Of a stretch of DNA of 64,000 nucleotides, positions 46,188 to 54,994 are shown piece by piece. The stretch comes from Paroceanicella profunda. GTDB lineage: Bacteria; Pseudomonadota; Alphaproteobacteria; Rhodobacterales; Rhodobacteraceae. The notes beneath the pieces are model-generated. The model had not been told where the DNA came from and did not search any database. It saw only the letters and a program-made list of their open reading frames with translations. The first letter of the stretch is position 1. Each line of letters opens with the position of its first letter. Position numbers and translations under genes: made by a program. The DNA is taken from NCBI RefSeq assembly GCF_005887635.2, contig NZ_CP040818.1, forward strand, positions 1,114,001 to 1,178,000, given 5' to 3'.

Positions 46188-46691
46188 TCAGGGCGCGGCG
46201 CGCCGGGGCGCGCGGCTCATCACCAGGTAGGGGCCGTCCGCATCCTCCATCTCGGATTCGAGGGTGAAGCCGCAGGCCCCGAACAGCGCCCGGCTGGCCA
46301 GGTTGGCGGTGTCGATCTCGGCGCGCACCAGCCACACCGTCTCCGGCAGGCGCGCCAGCCGCGCCATCACCAGCTCGCGCCCCAGCCCCCGCCCACGCAT
46401 CTCCGGCGCCAGCGCGAGGCCCAGCGTCGCGAGGTCTCCGTCCACGCGCAGGGCATGGTCGCCGATCAGCCGGTCGCTCTGCCGGTCCGCCACCGCGAGG
46501 TTCACCCAGCCCCGGCCGGTGCCCGGCGCGCGGTCGCCCTGTGCCAGCAGGTGGCGCTCGAAGGCGGCATGGTCCGGGGTCCAGTGCATGAAGCGGTCGA
46601 TGTCCGGGTCCGCGCGCAGGGCGCGGTGGCCCGGCAGATCCGCCTCCCGGTAGGGGCGGATGCGCAGCCGCGCTGTGTCGAAGCGGATCAC
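46188..46691 (-). CDS. GNAT family N-acetyltransferase (RimJ/RimL-like)
   Basis: 167 residues. Opening RLRIRPYREADLPGHRAL, the acetyl-CoA motif LALAPEMRGRGLGRELVMARL, and NLASRALFGACGF match the RimJ/RimL-type acetyltransferases that often modify N-termini. Starts 4 bp after the stop of the UbiH-type gene on the same strand. Substrate unknown. Confidence 0.88.
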   Translation of the reverse strand: MIRFDTARLRIRPYREADLPGHRALRADPDIDRFMHWTPDHAAFERHLLAQGDRAPGTGRGWVNLAVADRQSDRLIGDHALRVDGDLATLGLALAPEMRGRGLGRELVMARLARLPETVWLVRAEIDTANLASRALFGACGFTLESEMEDADGPYLVMSRAPRRAAP

Positions 46692-46695
46692 CCGG

Positions 46696-47922
46696 TCAGA
46701 GCGGCCGTCCGCGCATCAGCCGCGGCAGCTCGCCCATGGAGCCCGCCGCCTCGCGCATGAAGAAGCGCCGCGCCGCGGGCAGCCGCCCGACCAGCCCCAG
46801 CCCGATGTCGCGCAGCGGGCGCAGCAGGGGATTGTCGTTCGAGAACAGTCGGTTGAGCCCGTCACACGCCAGCGCCACGGCGGTGGCGTCAAAGCGCCGC
46901 CAGGACTGGTAGCGCTCCAGCGTGAGCAGGCTGCCGATGTCCTCGCCCAGCCGGGCGCCGTCCACCAGCACCTCGGCCAGCGCGGCCACGTCCTTCAGCG
47001 CGAGATTCAGCCCCTGCCCGGCCAGCGGGTGGATGCCATGCGCCGCGTCGCCCAGCAGGGCGAGGCGCGGGCGCACGTAGTCTTCGGCCAGCGACAGGGT
47101 GAGCGGGTAGCTGTAGCGCTGCCCCTCCAGCCGCGTCTCGCCGAGGAAATCGCCGAATCGGGTGCGCAGCTCGTCATGGAAATCGGCGTCGCCGAGGCCG
47201 ATGATCCGCCGCGCGTTGGCCGGCGTCTCGGTCCAGACCAGCGACACCCGGTTGTGCGGCAGCGGCAGGATGGCGAAGGGCCCGGCGGGCAGGAAATACT
47301 CGTGCGCCACGCCCTCGTGCGGCCGGTCGTGCGCCACGGCGCAGACCAGGCCGGTCTGGCCATAATCCCGCCGCATGTGGCGGATGCCGGCACGCGCGGC
47401 GATGGCGCTCCGGCGTCCGTCGCAGGCGATGATCATCCGCCCGGTCAGCCGGGTGCCATCCGACAGGGTGAGGCTGGCGCCCGCGGCCGTCGTCTCGTGG
47501 TCGGTGACCCGGACGGGCGCGCGGTGGTCGATGAGCGGCGCGTCGGCCACCGCGTCCAGCAGCGCGCGGCGCAGGTGACGGTCCTCGACCATCCAGGCGA
47601 AGGGGCCGGAATCGCCCTCGCGGTGGTCGAAATGCAGGAAGAACGGCGAAGGCGCGGCGCCGATGCGCCCGTCGGAGACCACGATGTCGCGCATCGGCTC
47701 GGCGAAGGTCTGCAGGCGCTCCCACAGGCCCAGCCCGTCAAGCAGCCGCGTGCAGGAGGCCGCGATCGCATAGGCGCGGCCGTCGAAGCTGCGCGCGCCC
47801 CGCGTTTCGGCCGGCAGGCTGTCGCACAGGACGCTGGACAGGCCGCCGCGCGCCAGCGCGAGGGCCATCAGGCAGCCGGCAAGTCCGCCGCCGGCGATCA
47901 GCACATCCGCATCGGGTTTCAT
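46696..47922 (-). CDS. UbiH/UbiF-family FAD-dependent hydroxylase
   Basis: 408 residues from the ATG at 47922 (47931 also possible). FAD motifs: VLIAGGGLAGCLMALALARGG at the N-terminus, MIIACDGRRSAIA in the middle, and LALLGDAAHGIHPLAGQGLNLALKDV. This is the ubiquinone-ring hydroxylase group (UbiH, UbiF, UbiL); which ring position cannot be told. Its place beside the Trm112/LON-N cluster is common in related bacteria. Confidence 0.9.
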   Translation of the reverse strand: MKPDADVLIAGGGLAGCLMALALARGGLSSVLCDSLPAETRGARSFDGRAYAIAASCTRLLDGLGLWERLQTFAEPMRDIVVSDGRIGAAPSPFFLHFDHREGDSGPFAWMVEDRHLRRALLDAVADAPLIDHRAPVRVTDHETTAAGASLTLSDGTRLTGRMIIACDGRRSAIAARAGIRHMRRDYGQTGLVCAVAHDRPHEGVAHEYFLPAGPFAILPLPHNRVSLVWTETPANARRIIGLGDADFHDELRTRFGDFLGETRLEGQRYSYPLTLSLAEDYVRPRLALLGDAAHGIHPLAGQGLNLALKDVAALAEVLVDGARLGEDIGSLLTLERYQSWRRFDATAVALACDGLNRLFSNDNPLLRPLRDIGLGLVGRLPAARRFFMREAAGSMGELPRLMRGRPL

Positions 47923-47981
47923 GGGCGGCATTATGGCCTTCGCGCCGGCATTGTCCATGCGGCGCGTGACATCCCGCGGCC

Positions 47982-48042
47982 GGCGCCGGAGCGGTGCGGG
48001 AAGGCGCGCCGGCATGCGTGCCGCATGCCGCTTTCCGGCGCG
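47982..48042 (-). repeat. Dispersed palindromic repeat, copy 1
   Basis: About 60 bp upstream of the UbiH-type gene. Read on the minus strand it has CCGGAAAGCGGCATGC, CACGCATGCCGGC and CCCGCACCGCTCCG in the same order as copy 2 (51031-51094, plus strand). The core is palindromic around GCATGC. Confidence 0.65.
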
Positions 48043-48110
48043 GCCGGAAAGGCGATCTGCCACAGGCAGAGCGCGCGCGCCCCGGCGCCCTGCCCCGGCG
48101 CCGCGCGGTG

Positions 48111-48920
48111 TCAGTGAGCGGGCACGCTGAGCGGGTCGAGCACGGTGCGCCCGCCGTCCACCGCCAGGATCTGCCCGGTCACGAAGCTCGCCGCCGAGGA
48201 GGCGAGCCAGGCCACGGCATCCGCCGCCTCCGTCGCCTCGCCCACCCGGCCCAGCGGCGTGACGGCGATCATCTTCGCGCGCAGCTCCTCCTGGCTCTTG
48301 AGCGAGTCGCGCAGGTTCGCCGTCATCACGCCCCCCAGCGCGACGCCGTTCACCCGGATGCCGCTGGGCGCCAGCGCCACGGCGAGGTTGCGCGTCATCT
48401 GGTCGATGGCCGCGCAGGTCACCGAGTAGGCCAGCAGGTCCGGCAGGGTGCGCTGGCCGGCGATGGAGCTGATGTTCACGATGGCGCCGTTGCCGCCGGC
48501 GGGCGTGTCCGTCCGGCCCTCGGCCTGGGAGATCATCCGCCGCGCCACCGCCTGGCTCAGGCGCAGCGCGCCCTTGAGGTTGGTGTCCATCATCACGTCG
48601 AGATCCTCGTCGGCATTCTCCAGCGCGTCGCCGTAGCGCATCACGCGGGAGGCGTTCACGAGGATGTCGATCTCGTCGTAGTTCCCCAGCGCCAGGGCGA
48701 TGAGGTTGTTGACCGAAAGCTTCTCCTTCAGCTCGCAGGAGAAGGTGACGATCTCGGCCCCGGATTCGCGCAGGTCGCGCGCCTCCTCGGCCAGCTTGGC
48801 GTCATTCGTGTCGGTCAGCACCAGTCGGGCGCCGGCCGCCGCGAACTTGCGTGACACCGCGAGCCCCACGCCGGTCACGGCGCCGGTGATGATCGCGGTC
48901 TTGCCAGTCAGCAGGCCCAT
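48111..48920 (-). CDS. SDR-family protein with Cys in place of the catalytic Lys
   Basis: 269 residues with an SDR fold: TGAVTGVG for nucleotide, SSIAG with the usual Ser, and C-terminal LAVDGGRTVLDPLS. Two motifs deviate. LVNASRV replaces LVNNAG, and the active-site YxxxK reads YSVTC, with codon TGC where the Lys codon should be. So Tyr and Ser are present but the Lys that positions the cofactor and lowers the Tyr pKa is not. It may be a non-catalytic or differently working member. Divergent from the acyl-CoA ligase gene. Confidence 0.85.
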   Translation of the reverse strand: MGLLTGKTAIITGAVTGVGLAVSRKFAAAGARLVLTDTNDAKLAEEARDLRESGAEIVTFSCELKEKLSVNNLIALALGNYDEIDILVNASRVMRYGDALENADEDLDVMMDTNLKGALRLSQAVARRMISQAEGRTDTPAGGNGAIVNISSIAGQRTLPDLLAYSVTCAAIDQMTRNLAVALAPSGIRVNGVALGGVMTANLRDSLKSQEELRAKMIAVTPLGRVGEATEAADAVAWLASSAASFVTGQILAVDGGRTVLDPLSVPAH

Positions 48921-49047
48921 GTGAAATTCCCCTTATCCCCACCGGCGAGACCTTAGGCCAACCGCCGTGATGACACAAACCGCAATCTTTTCTTTACCCG
49001 GACCGCACCCGGCGCAAGATAGCGGCAACGAATACCGGAGGGAGCCC

Positions 49048-50673
49048 ATGACCAACGCCGCCTACAACACGGATCTGCCGCGCACGCCGGCCAATTTCCA
49101 GCCCCTGACACCGCTCACGCTTCTGGAGCGGGCGGCGCATGTGTTTCCCGATCACTGCGCCATCATTCACGGTGCCCAGCGCGTGACCTATCGTGACTTC
49201 TACGCCCGCGCCCGGCGGCTGGGCTCGGCCCTCGCCGGGCTCGGCATCGGCCGGGGCGACACCGTCTCGGCACTTCTGTTCAACACGCCGCCGATGCTGG
49301 AGGCGCATTACGGCGTGCCGATGTGCGACGCCGTGCTCAACGCCATCAACACCCGGCTGGATCCCGCCGGCATCGCCTTCATCCTCGACCATGCCGAGGC
49401 GAAGGTGCTGATCCTCGACCGGGAGCTGGTGCCCCTCGCCCGCGCCGCGCTGGAGATCGCCCGGGTCTCACCCGTGCTCATCGAGTACAACGACCCCACC
49501 GCCCCGGGCGCCGACACCCTCGGCGGCACCGACTACGAGGCCTTCGTCGGCGGGGGCGATCCGGAGTACCCCTGGCAGATGCCGCGGGACGAGTGGGACG
49601 CCATCGCCCTCAACTACACCTCCGGCACCACGGGGGACCCGAAGGGCGTGGTCTACCACCATCGCGGCGCCACGCTTCTGGCCACGGGCAATGCCCTGCA
49701 CGCCGGAATGCGCCAGCATCCGGTCTACCTCTGGACCCTGCCGATGTTTCACTGCAACGGTTGGTGCTTTCCATGGACGCTCTCGGCGCTGGCGGGCACC
49801 CATGTCTGCCTGCGCGCCGTGCGGGCGGGGGCGATGTATGACGCGATCGTCACGCACGGCGTGACGCATATGTGTGGTGCGCCCATCGTGATGTCCACCC
49901 TCCTCGCGGCGGGCGAGGGCGAGAAGCGCGACGTGCCCCAGCAGGTGGAATTCCTCACCGCCGCCGCGCCCCCGCCGGAGAGCGTGCTGGCCGCGATGGC
50001 CGAGGCGGGGTTCCGCGTCACCCATGTCTACGGCCTCACCGAAGTCTACGGCCCGGCCGTGATCAACGAGTGGAAGCGCGACTGGGACGCGCTGGATCCG
50101 GAGGCCCAGGCGCGGCTGAAATCCCGGCAGGGGGTGCGCTACGCCGCGCTGGAAGGGCTCGACGTCTTCGACGTGGAAGCCGGCCAGCCGGTGCCCGCCG
50201 ATGGCGCCAGCCTCGGCGAGGTGGTGTTTCGCGGCAACGTGGTGATGAAGGGCTACTTCAAGAACCCCGCCGCGACGCAGAAGGCCCTCAAGGACGGCTG
50301 GTTCTGGTCCGGTGACCTCGCGGTGAAGCACCCGGACGGCTATATCCAGCTCAAGGACCGCTCCAAGGACATCATCATCTCCGGGGGCGAGAACATCTCC
50401 TCCATCGAGGTGGAGGAGGTGATCTTCAAGCACCCCGCCGTCGCCATGTGCGCCGTGGTCGCCAAGCCGGACGACAAGTGGGGCGAGACACCCTGCGTCT
50501 TCGTGGAGCTGCGCCCCGGCCGCGAGGCCAGCGCCGAGGAGATCCTGGCCCACGCCCGCGCCGGGCTGGCCGGTTTCAAGTGCCCCCGCTACGTGGTGTT
50601 CGGCGAACTGCCGAAGACCTCGACCGGAAAGATCCAGAAATTCGCCCTGCGCGAGAAGGCGCGCGCGCTGTGA
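49048..50673 (+). CDS. AMP-forming acyl-CoA ligase (DmdB-like)
   Basis: 541 residues from the ATG at 49048, after CCGGAGGGAGCC. Adenylation motifs: YTSGTTGDPKGVVYHHRGA (P-loop), HVYGLTEVYGP, WFWSGDLAVKHPDGYIQLKDRSKDIIISGGENIS, and the catalytic Lys in KTSTGKIQKFALR. The YHHRGA variant and length match the group with 3-methylmercaptopropionate-CoA ligases (DmdB) and medium-chain acyl-CoA synthetases. No dmdC or dmdD is beside it, so DMSP use is not established. Followed by a long hairpin that begins in its stop codon. Confidence 0.88.
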   Translation: MTNAAYNTDLPRTPANFQPLTPLTLLERAAHVFPDHCAIIHGAQRVTYRDFYARARRLGSALAGLGIGRGDTVSALLFNTPPMLEAHYGVPMCDAVLNAINTRLDPAGIAFILDHAEAKVLILDRELVPLARAALEIARVSPVLIEYNDPTAPGADTLGGTDYEAFVGGGDPEYPWQMPRDEWDAIALNYTSGTTGDPKGVVYHHRGATLLATGNALHAGMRQHPVYLWTLPMFHCNGWCFPWTLSALAGTHVCLRAVRAGAMYDAIVTHGVTHMCGAPIVMSTLLAAGEGEKRDVPQQVEFLTAAAPPPESVLAAMAEAGFRVTHVYGLTEVYGPAVINEWKRDWDALDPEAQARLKSRQGVRYAALEGLDVFDVEAGQPVPADGASLGEVVFRGNVVMKGYFKNPAATQKALKDGWFWSGDLAVKHPDGYIQLKDRSKDIIISGGENISSIEVEEVIFKHPAVAMCAVVAKPDDKWGETPCVFVELRPGREASAEEILAHARAGLAGFKCPRYVVFGELPKTSTGKIQKFALREKARAL

Positions 50674-50742
50674 TCACGGCCCGCTGACGCTCCGGGCGGG
50701 GTCCGCCCCCCGCCCGGCCGTCAGGGCCAAGGATGTGATCAC
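50670..50742 (+). terminator. Long hairpin starting in the acyl-CoA ligase stop codon
   Basis: GTGATCAC (50670-50677) recurs at 50735-50742. Inside, GGCCCGCTGACG pairs with CGTCAGGGCC, and CCGGGCGGGG pairs with CCCCGCCCGG. No T-run follows, so it is a candidate terminator or mRNA-stabilising structure. Confidence 0.55.
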
Positions 50743-51021
50743 AAGGGGGGCGGCGCCGTCCAGCCGCCCTGTGACATGCGCACCTGAGCCCCGAAGGGCC
50801 TTCGCGCACGCGCCACAGGGAATTCGGTCCGGTCAGTGCCACTGCCCTCCGGTCGCACATCCCGGAACCGCCGCACTCGGGCCAGACGCATGACGTGGCG
50901 GTTCCGGCCCCTGCCCGCAGGACGCCGCACCGGCCGCCTCCCGGGACACCCGCACCGCCTCACATCGAGCGCGGCGCCGGGGTGGAGCGCCGGGGCGTGC
51001 ATGATCCGGTCTCCGGATCAT

Positions 51022-51045
51022 CTTTCCGGCCCGCGGGCCGGAAAG
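51022..51045. repeat. Perfect 24-bp palindrome
   Basis: CTTTCCGGCCCG followed by its exact reverse complement CGGGCCGGAAAG, between the convergent acyl-CoA ligase and NTF2-like genes. It overlaps the left part of the dispersed repeat copy 2. Confidence 0.7.
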
Positions 51046-51094
51046 CGGCATGCCACGCATGCCGGCACGCCGTCCCGCCCCGCTCCGACGGCGC
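51031..51094 (+). repeat. Dispersed palindromic repeat, copy 2
   Basis: CCGGAAAGCGGCATGCC, ACGCATGCCGGCACGCC and CCCGCCCCGCTCCGACGGCGC match copy 1 (47982-48042) in opposite orientation. The remainder of the 50674-51146 gap has the long hairpin at its left end and no gene. Confidence 0.65.
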
Positions 51095-51146
51095 AGACAT
51101 CGGGCGGCCCGGCGCAGGGCAACGCACCCAGGCCCCCCCAGCGGCC

Positions 51147-51590
51147 TCAGGCGCCGGCCGCGAACAGGGCGGCGAAGCGGGAAAGGTCCTCCTCCGAGCG
51201 CTTCATCGGATCGTAATCCGGCTCCGGGTGGCGCTGGACCACGTCCCAATGCTCGGCAAGCTGCCCCCTCTCGTTGAAACGCAGGATGTCGACGATCACT
51301 GTCGTCGGCAGCAGCTTGTGCAGGATGACGAAGTCGCCGCAGGCGAACAGGTGGACCGGGCGCCAGTCCTTCCGGCCCGGGCGGCGCGAGGCCACCTCGT
51401 GGAAGTAGCGGCGGATCCCCTCGCGGCCCTGCCCGATGCCCGGCGTGTGCTGGACGTAATCCTCGGCCACGAGCTCGTCGATCAGGGCCAGATTGTCGCC
51501 GTGCAGGCACTCGTCCATGAAGCGCAGGACGGTGCGTTCGTTGGCGGTGAGATCGGTGCGCAGGCGGGGATCGTGGGGGTTTGGCTGCAT
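51147..51590 (-). CDS. NTF2-like (SnoaL-type) protein
   Basis: 147 residues from the ATG at 51590, after GGAGGAGACCCC. TVLRFMDECLHGDNLALIDELVAEDYVQHTPGIGQGREGIRRYF and the strand region VHLFACGDFVILHKL...AEHWDVVQ are typical of the NTF2-like cone fold, close to the predicted SnoaL-like aldol condensation or polyketide-cyclase group. Function unknown. A sensible cytoplasmic enzyme or binding protein. Confidence 0.85.
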   Translation of the reverse strand: MQPNPHDPRLRTDLTANERTVLRFMDECLHGDNLALIDELVAEDYVQHTPGIGQGREGIRRYFHEVASRRPGRKDWRPVHLFACGDFVILHKLLPTTVIVDILRFNERGQLAEHWDVVQRHPEPDYDPMKRSEEDLSRFAALFAAGA

Positions 51591-51765
51591 GGGGTCTCCT
51601 CCGGGGCCGCGGGGCCGGTTCGCGCCGGCCTTCCTGCCGGAAGAATAGGCTGGCGGCACGGCACCCGCCAGCCCGAAGGCGCGCGCCTGTCAGACGCCGG
51701 GTCCCGGCGGCCGGGGACCGGGCGTCAGCCCCGCAGCGGCGTTGAACGGCGTTGAGCCTCGGCGC

Positions 51766-52926
51766 TCAGCGGCGGCCGAAGTTCAGCGCCAGCCAGCAGC
51801 CGGTCATCGCGAAGGGAATGGTGAACAGCCACACGCCGGACCAGCTTCCGATCAGCCCCACGCAGACGCCGGCCAGCGGCGGCCCGATCAGCTGGCCGAT
51901 GCCCGCGCCCTGGAACAGCAGCCCGTTGAGCACCGGCGCCTCGTCCATGTTGCGCATCATGCGCGGCACGGCGCTCCAGAGCACCGCGGCCACCAGCCCG
52001 CCCACGAGGTTGTAGGCCCCGGCGCAGATCACCACGGCCCAGAGCGGCAGGAAGCCGCCGAACAGCGGAATGGCCAGCGTCCCGCCGGCCACGAAGCCCA
52101 GGGCGGCCATCAGGTCCGGCCGCACGCCCCGCCCCAGCAGCCAGCCGGCAGAAAGGGTGGCCGGCACCATGGCCAGCACGGCCCCGGTCACCACCGCGTT
52201 CGCGCTGCGCACGCTGACGCCGTAATCGTCATGCAGCAGGGTGGGCAGGAAGGACATCACCACCAGGCTCGGCGCGGAGAAGCACACGAAGGCCACCACA
52301 TGGCGCACCGGGTCGCGCCGCAGGGTGCCGCGCAGGTTCACCCGCCCGGTCACCAGCGGCGGGTCACGGTGATAGAGCCGCGCGATCAGCACGCAGGCCG
52401 CGAGATTGGCCGCCGCCACCAGCGCGAAGATCCCCCGCCAGCCGAGAAACCCGATGGCGAGGGCGGCGATGGCGAGCATCACGCTCACCCCGATCGGCAG
52501 CCAGGTGCCCCAGAGCGCCATGGCGAAGGACCGGTCCGGCGGCGCGGTCTTCGACTGGATCAGCGAGGGAATGGCCGTCACGGTGAGCGAATAGCCCAGC
52601 GCCTCCGCCGCCCGGGTGAGGAACAGCAGCGGAAAGCTCGGCGCCAGCGCGCCCAGGCCCGAGCCGATGGCGCCCAGCGCCAGCCCGGCAACGGCTGCCC
52701 GGCGCGCCCCGATCCGCCGGACCAGAAGCCCGAAGCCCAACCCGCCCAGGGCGAAGGCGAGGCTGAGCAGCGAGATGTAGAAGCCCATTGCCGTGAGCCC
52801 GGTGCCGAAGTTCTCGCGCAGCAGCGGCACCGTGGCCGACATCTTGCCCACCAGCAGCGCAATGCACACGCCGGCGAACAACCCGGCGGCCACGTGCGGC
52901 CAGGAGGTTGGCTGGCGGTTGCTCAT
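51766..52926 (-). CDS. Major facilitator superfamily transporter
   Basis: 386 residues, about twelve membrane helices. The loop between helices 2 and 3 has GLLVRRIGARRAAV, an MFS motif A variant. Resembles CynX/NimT-type permeases by eye; substrate unknown. Its ATG overlaps the stop of the methyltransferase gene (52923-52926), so the two are coupled. Confidence 0.85.
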   Translation of the reverse strand: MSNRQPTSWPHVAAGLFAGVCIALLVGKMSATVPLLRENFGTGLTAMGFYISLLSLAFALGGLGFGLLVRRIGARRAAVAGLALGAIGSGLGALAPSFPLLFLTRAAEALGYSLTVTAIPSLIQSKTAPPDRSFAMALWGTWLPIGVSVMLAIAALAIGFLGWRGIFALVAAANLAACVLIARLYHRDPPLVTGRVNLRGTLRRDPVRHVVAFVCFSAPSLVVMSFLPTLLHDDYGVSVRSANAVVTGAVLAMVPATLSAGWLLGRGVRPDLMAALGFVAGGTLAIPLFGGFLPLWAVVICAGAYNLVGGLVAAVLWSAVPRMMRNMDEAPVLNGLLFQGAGIGQLIGPPLAGVCVGLIGSWSGVWLFTIPFAMTGCWLALNFGRR

Positions 52927-53939
52927 TTCTTCTTCGGTCGGAACGCGGTGAGCACCTTGAAGCCGCCCGTGGTGGCCAGCGTGTCACGCTCGATGAAGGC
53001 CTGCTCCAGCGCCGCCTCATAGGGGAGCTGCCGGTTGGCGACCAGGTAGAGCCGGCCGCCCGGGGTGAGCACGCGCGCCGCGGCGGCGATGAACGCCTGC
53101 CCCAGCGCCGGCTCGGCGGCCCGCCCGGTGTGGAACGGCGGGTTTGTGATCACAACGTCGAAGGGCCCGTCGCGCTTGCCCAGCCCGGTGGCATCGGCCC
53201 AGTGGAAGCTGGCGCGCGGGTCCGCGACATTCACGCGCGCGGCCTCCAGCGCCGCGTGGTCGGCCTCGTAGAGCGCGAGGCTGCGGATGTCGGGATGCGC
53301 GGCGAGCACGGCGGCGGAGAGCCAGCCGTAGCCGGAGCCGAGATCGGCCACCCGGCCCTTCAGCCCCTTCTTCACCCCGGCCAGCGCCTCCACCAGCAGC
53401 GCGGAGCCCGGATCCGCATGATCATGGCTGAACATGCCCGGCGCGGTGAGGAAATCGCCGGCGTTGCGGCGCGGCGCCGCCTCCGCGGCCCAGCCGCTCA
53501 CGGCCTCCGGCAGCTCGGCCGGGCGGGTGAGCCAGAAGGTCCGGCCATGGCCCTTCGACAGGCCGCCCTGCACCGGCACCACGGCCTTCACCCGCGAGAG
53601 GATGCTGTCGATCCCGTCGGTCTTCGCGCCGGAGACGAGCAGCAGCCCGCCCTCCGGCAGCGCGCCCAGCGCCCGGGCCACCAGGCCCAGCGTCTCGGCG
53701 CGGTTGCGCGTCACCAGCACGGCGGCGGAGGCGAAATCGCCCCCCTCCACGCGCGGCGCCACGGCGATGCCGGCCAGCGCATCGTGTTCGGGGCGGAAGC
53801 CCTGTTCGCACTGCAGGCGTTCGGGCCCGAGCTCGGACAGGCCGGGCCCCGGGCGGGCATTGAGGAACAGCATCGGGCCGGCGGGCAAAGCCACCGTGCC
53901 GTCGGCGACGGGAAACACCAGGCGATCTAGATCGGTCAT
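52923..53939 (-). CDS. RsmC-type class I methyltransferase (16S rRNA m2G)
   Basis: 338 residues from the ATG at 53939. A degenerate N-terminal methyltransferase-like half (to about residue 165) is followed by a functional one with the SAM motif VADLGSGYGWLSAAVL and the substrate motif VITNPPFHTG, the RsmC/RlmG arrangement for guanine N2 methylation of rRNA. First gene of a pair with the MFS gene. Confidence 0.88.
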   Translation of the reverse strand: MTDLDRLVFPVADGTVALPAGPMLFLNARPGPGLSELGPERLQCEQGFRPEHDALAGIAVAPRVEGGDFASAAVLVTRNRAETLGLVARALGALPEGGLLLVSGAKTDGIDSILSRVKAVVPVQGGLSKGHGRTFWLTRPAELPEAVSGWAAEAAPRRNAGDFLTAPGMFSHDHADPGSALLVEALAGVKKGLKGRVADLGSGYGWLSAAVLAAHPDIRSLALYEADHAALEAARVNVADPRASFHWADATGLGKRDGPFDVVITNPPFHTGRAAEPALGQAFIAAAARVLTPGGRLYLVANRQLPYEAALEQAFIERDTLATTGGFKVLTAFRPKKK

Positions 53940-54034
53940 GAAATTTCTCTTACAGTCCCCTGCGCGCAACGACCAGAGGCGGCGCGCACAACCCTGCTGT
54001 GCAAACCCTGAATTCTTCGCTGACAGGAGACCAC

Positions 54035-54664
54035 ATGCCCGTCGAATTGGGAACCTACCTCGCCTTCGTGGGCGCCAGCATCCTGTTGCTGCTGCTGCCC
54101 GGCCCGACGGTGCTGACCGTGATCTCGCAGTCGCTCGCCCATGGCCGGCGCACCGCGCTGCCCAGCGTGCTGGGCGTGGGGCTGGGAGACCTCTGCGCCG
54201 CCTCGCTGTCGCTGCTGGGCGTGGGCACGCTGCTCGCGGCCTCCGCCACCGCCTTCGAGGTGATGAAATTCGCCGGCGCGGCCTACCTTGTGTGGATGGG
54301 CGTGAAGATGTGGCGCAACCCGCCGGGCGAGGCGCTGCTGGTGCCCGTGGCCCCGGCCCGCCGCCGGGTGATGTTCCGCGACGCGGCGCTGGTGACGCTG
54401 TTCAACCCGAAGGCCATCCTGTTCTTCGTCGCCTTCGTGCCGCAGTTCATCCGGCACGACGCGCCCTTCGCCCCGCAGGCGGCGGTTCTGGTGGTCACCT
54501 TCTCCGGCCTCGGCATGCTGAACAGCTGGGCCTATGCCGCCCTCGCGAACCGGGCGCGCGGGCTGATTCGCCGCCCCGCCGTGCTGCGTCGCGCCACCCG
54601 CGGCGCCGCGGCCATGCTGATCGCCGCCGGCGTGGCCTCCGCCTTCACCCGCCGCGCCGCCTGA
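54035..54664 (+). CDS. LysE/RhtB family amino-acid exporter
   Basis: 209 residues from the ATG at 54035, after CAGGAGACCAC. LysE-family signatures: LLLLLPGPTVLTVISQSLAHGRR and GVGLGDLCAA, about six helices, and FNPKAILFFVAFVPQFI. Exports amino acids or analogues; substrate unknown. Divergent from the methyltransferase gene. Confidence 0.9.
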   Translation: MPVELGTYLAFVGASILLLLLPGPTVLTVISQSLAHGRRTALPSVLGVGLGDLCAASLSLLGVGTLLAASATAFEVMKFAGAAYLVWMGVKMWRNPPGEALLVPVAPARRRVMFRDAALVTLFNPKAILFFVAFVPQFIRHDAPFAPQAAVLVVTFSGLGMLNSWAYAALANRARGLIRRPAVLRRATRGAAAMLIAAGVASAFTRRAA

Positions 54665-54751
54665 AGGACCGGGCGCCCTCACGCCACCCGGTCCCTGCGG
54701 CGCGGAAGCTGTGATGTCCTCCTGCCCGACCACGCCTCCGCCGGGCGCGAA

Positions 54752-54865
54752 GGGCGCGCCCGACCCTGAAGGGGGCGCAGCACCGCTTGTGGCGGGCGGC
54801 TTATCCCGAAGCACCGGACTGACTGAGCCGCGGGCGCCCTCCCGGAGGAGGGTGGGGCGCGGCCC
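54752..54865 (-). repeat. Terminal-inverted-repeat element, copy C (shortened)
   Basis: Inverted relative to copies A and B and about 114 bp long. Ends GGGCGCGCCCGACCCT (54752-54767) and AGGGTGGGGCGCGGCCC (54849-54865). The core reads TTATCCCGAAGC, the complement of the core in A and B. Lies between the convergent LysE and pyc genes; the rest of the 54665-54994 gap shows no gene. Confidence 0.78.
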
Positions 54866-54994
54866 GGGCTGGTCGCCCGGGCGGGAGGCCGGGGCCGGGA
54901 GCGTCAGTGGCGGCCGGCAGGGCGGCAGCTCGCTCGGGGGCCCCGCAGAGGCGGTGGTGAGGGGAGCCCCGTGGCGACGGGGCCCGCGCCCCGC

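Noticed and set aside
48111..48920. Pseudogene call for the SDR lacking the catalytic Lys
   Set aside because: The frame is intact, full length and codon-typical; loss of one active-site residue alone does not show decay.
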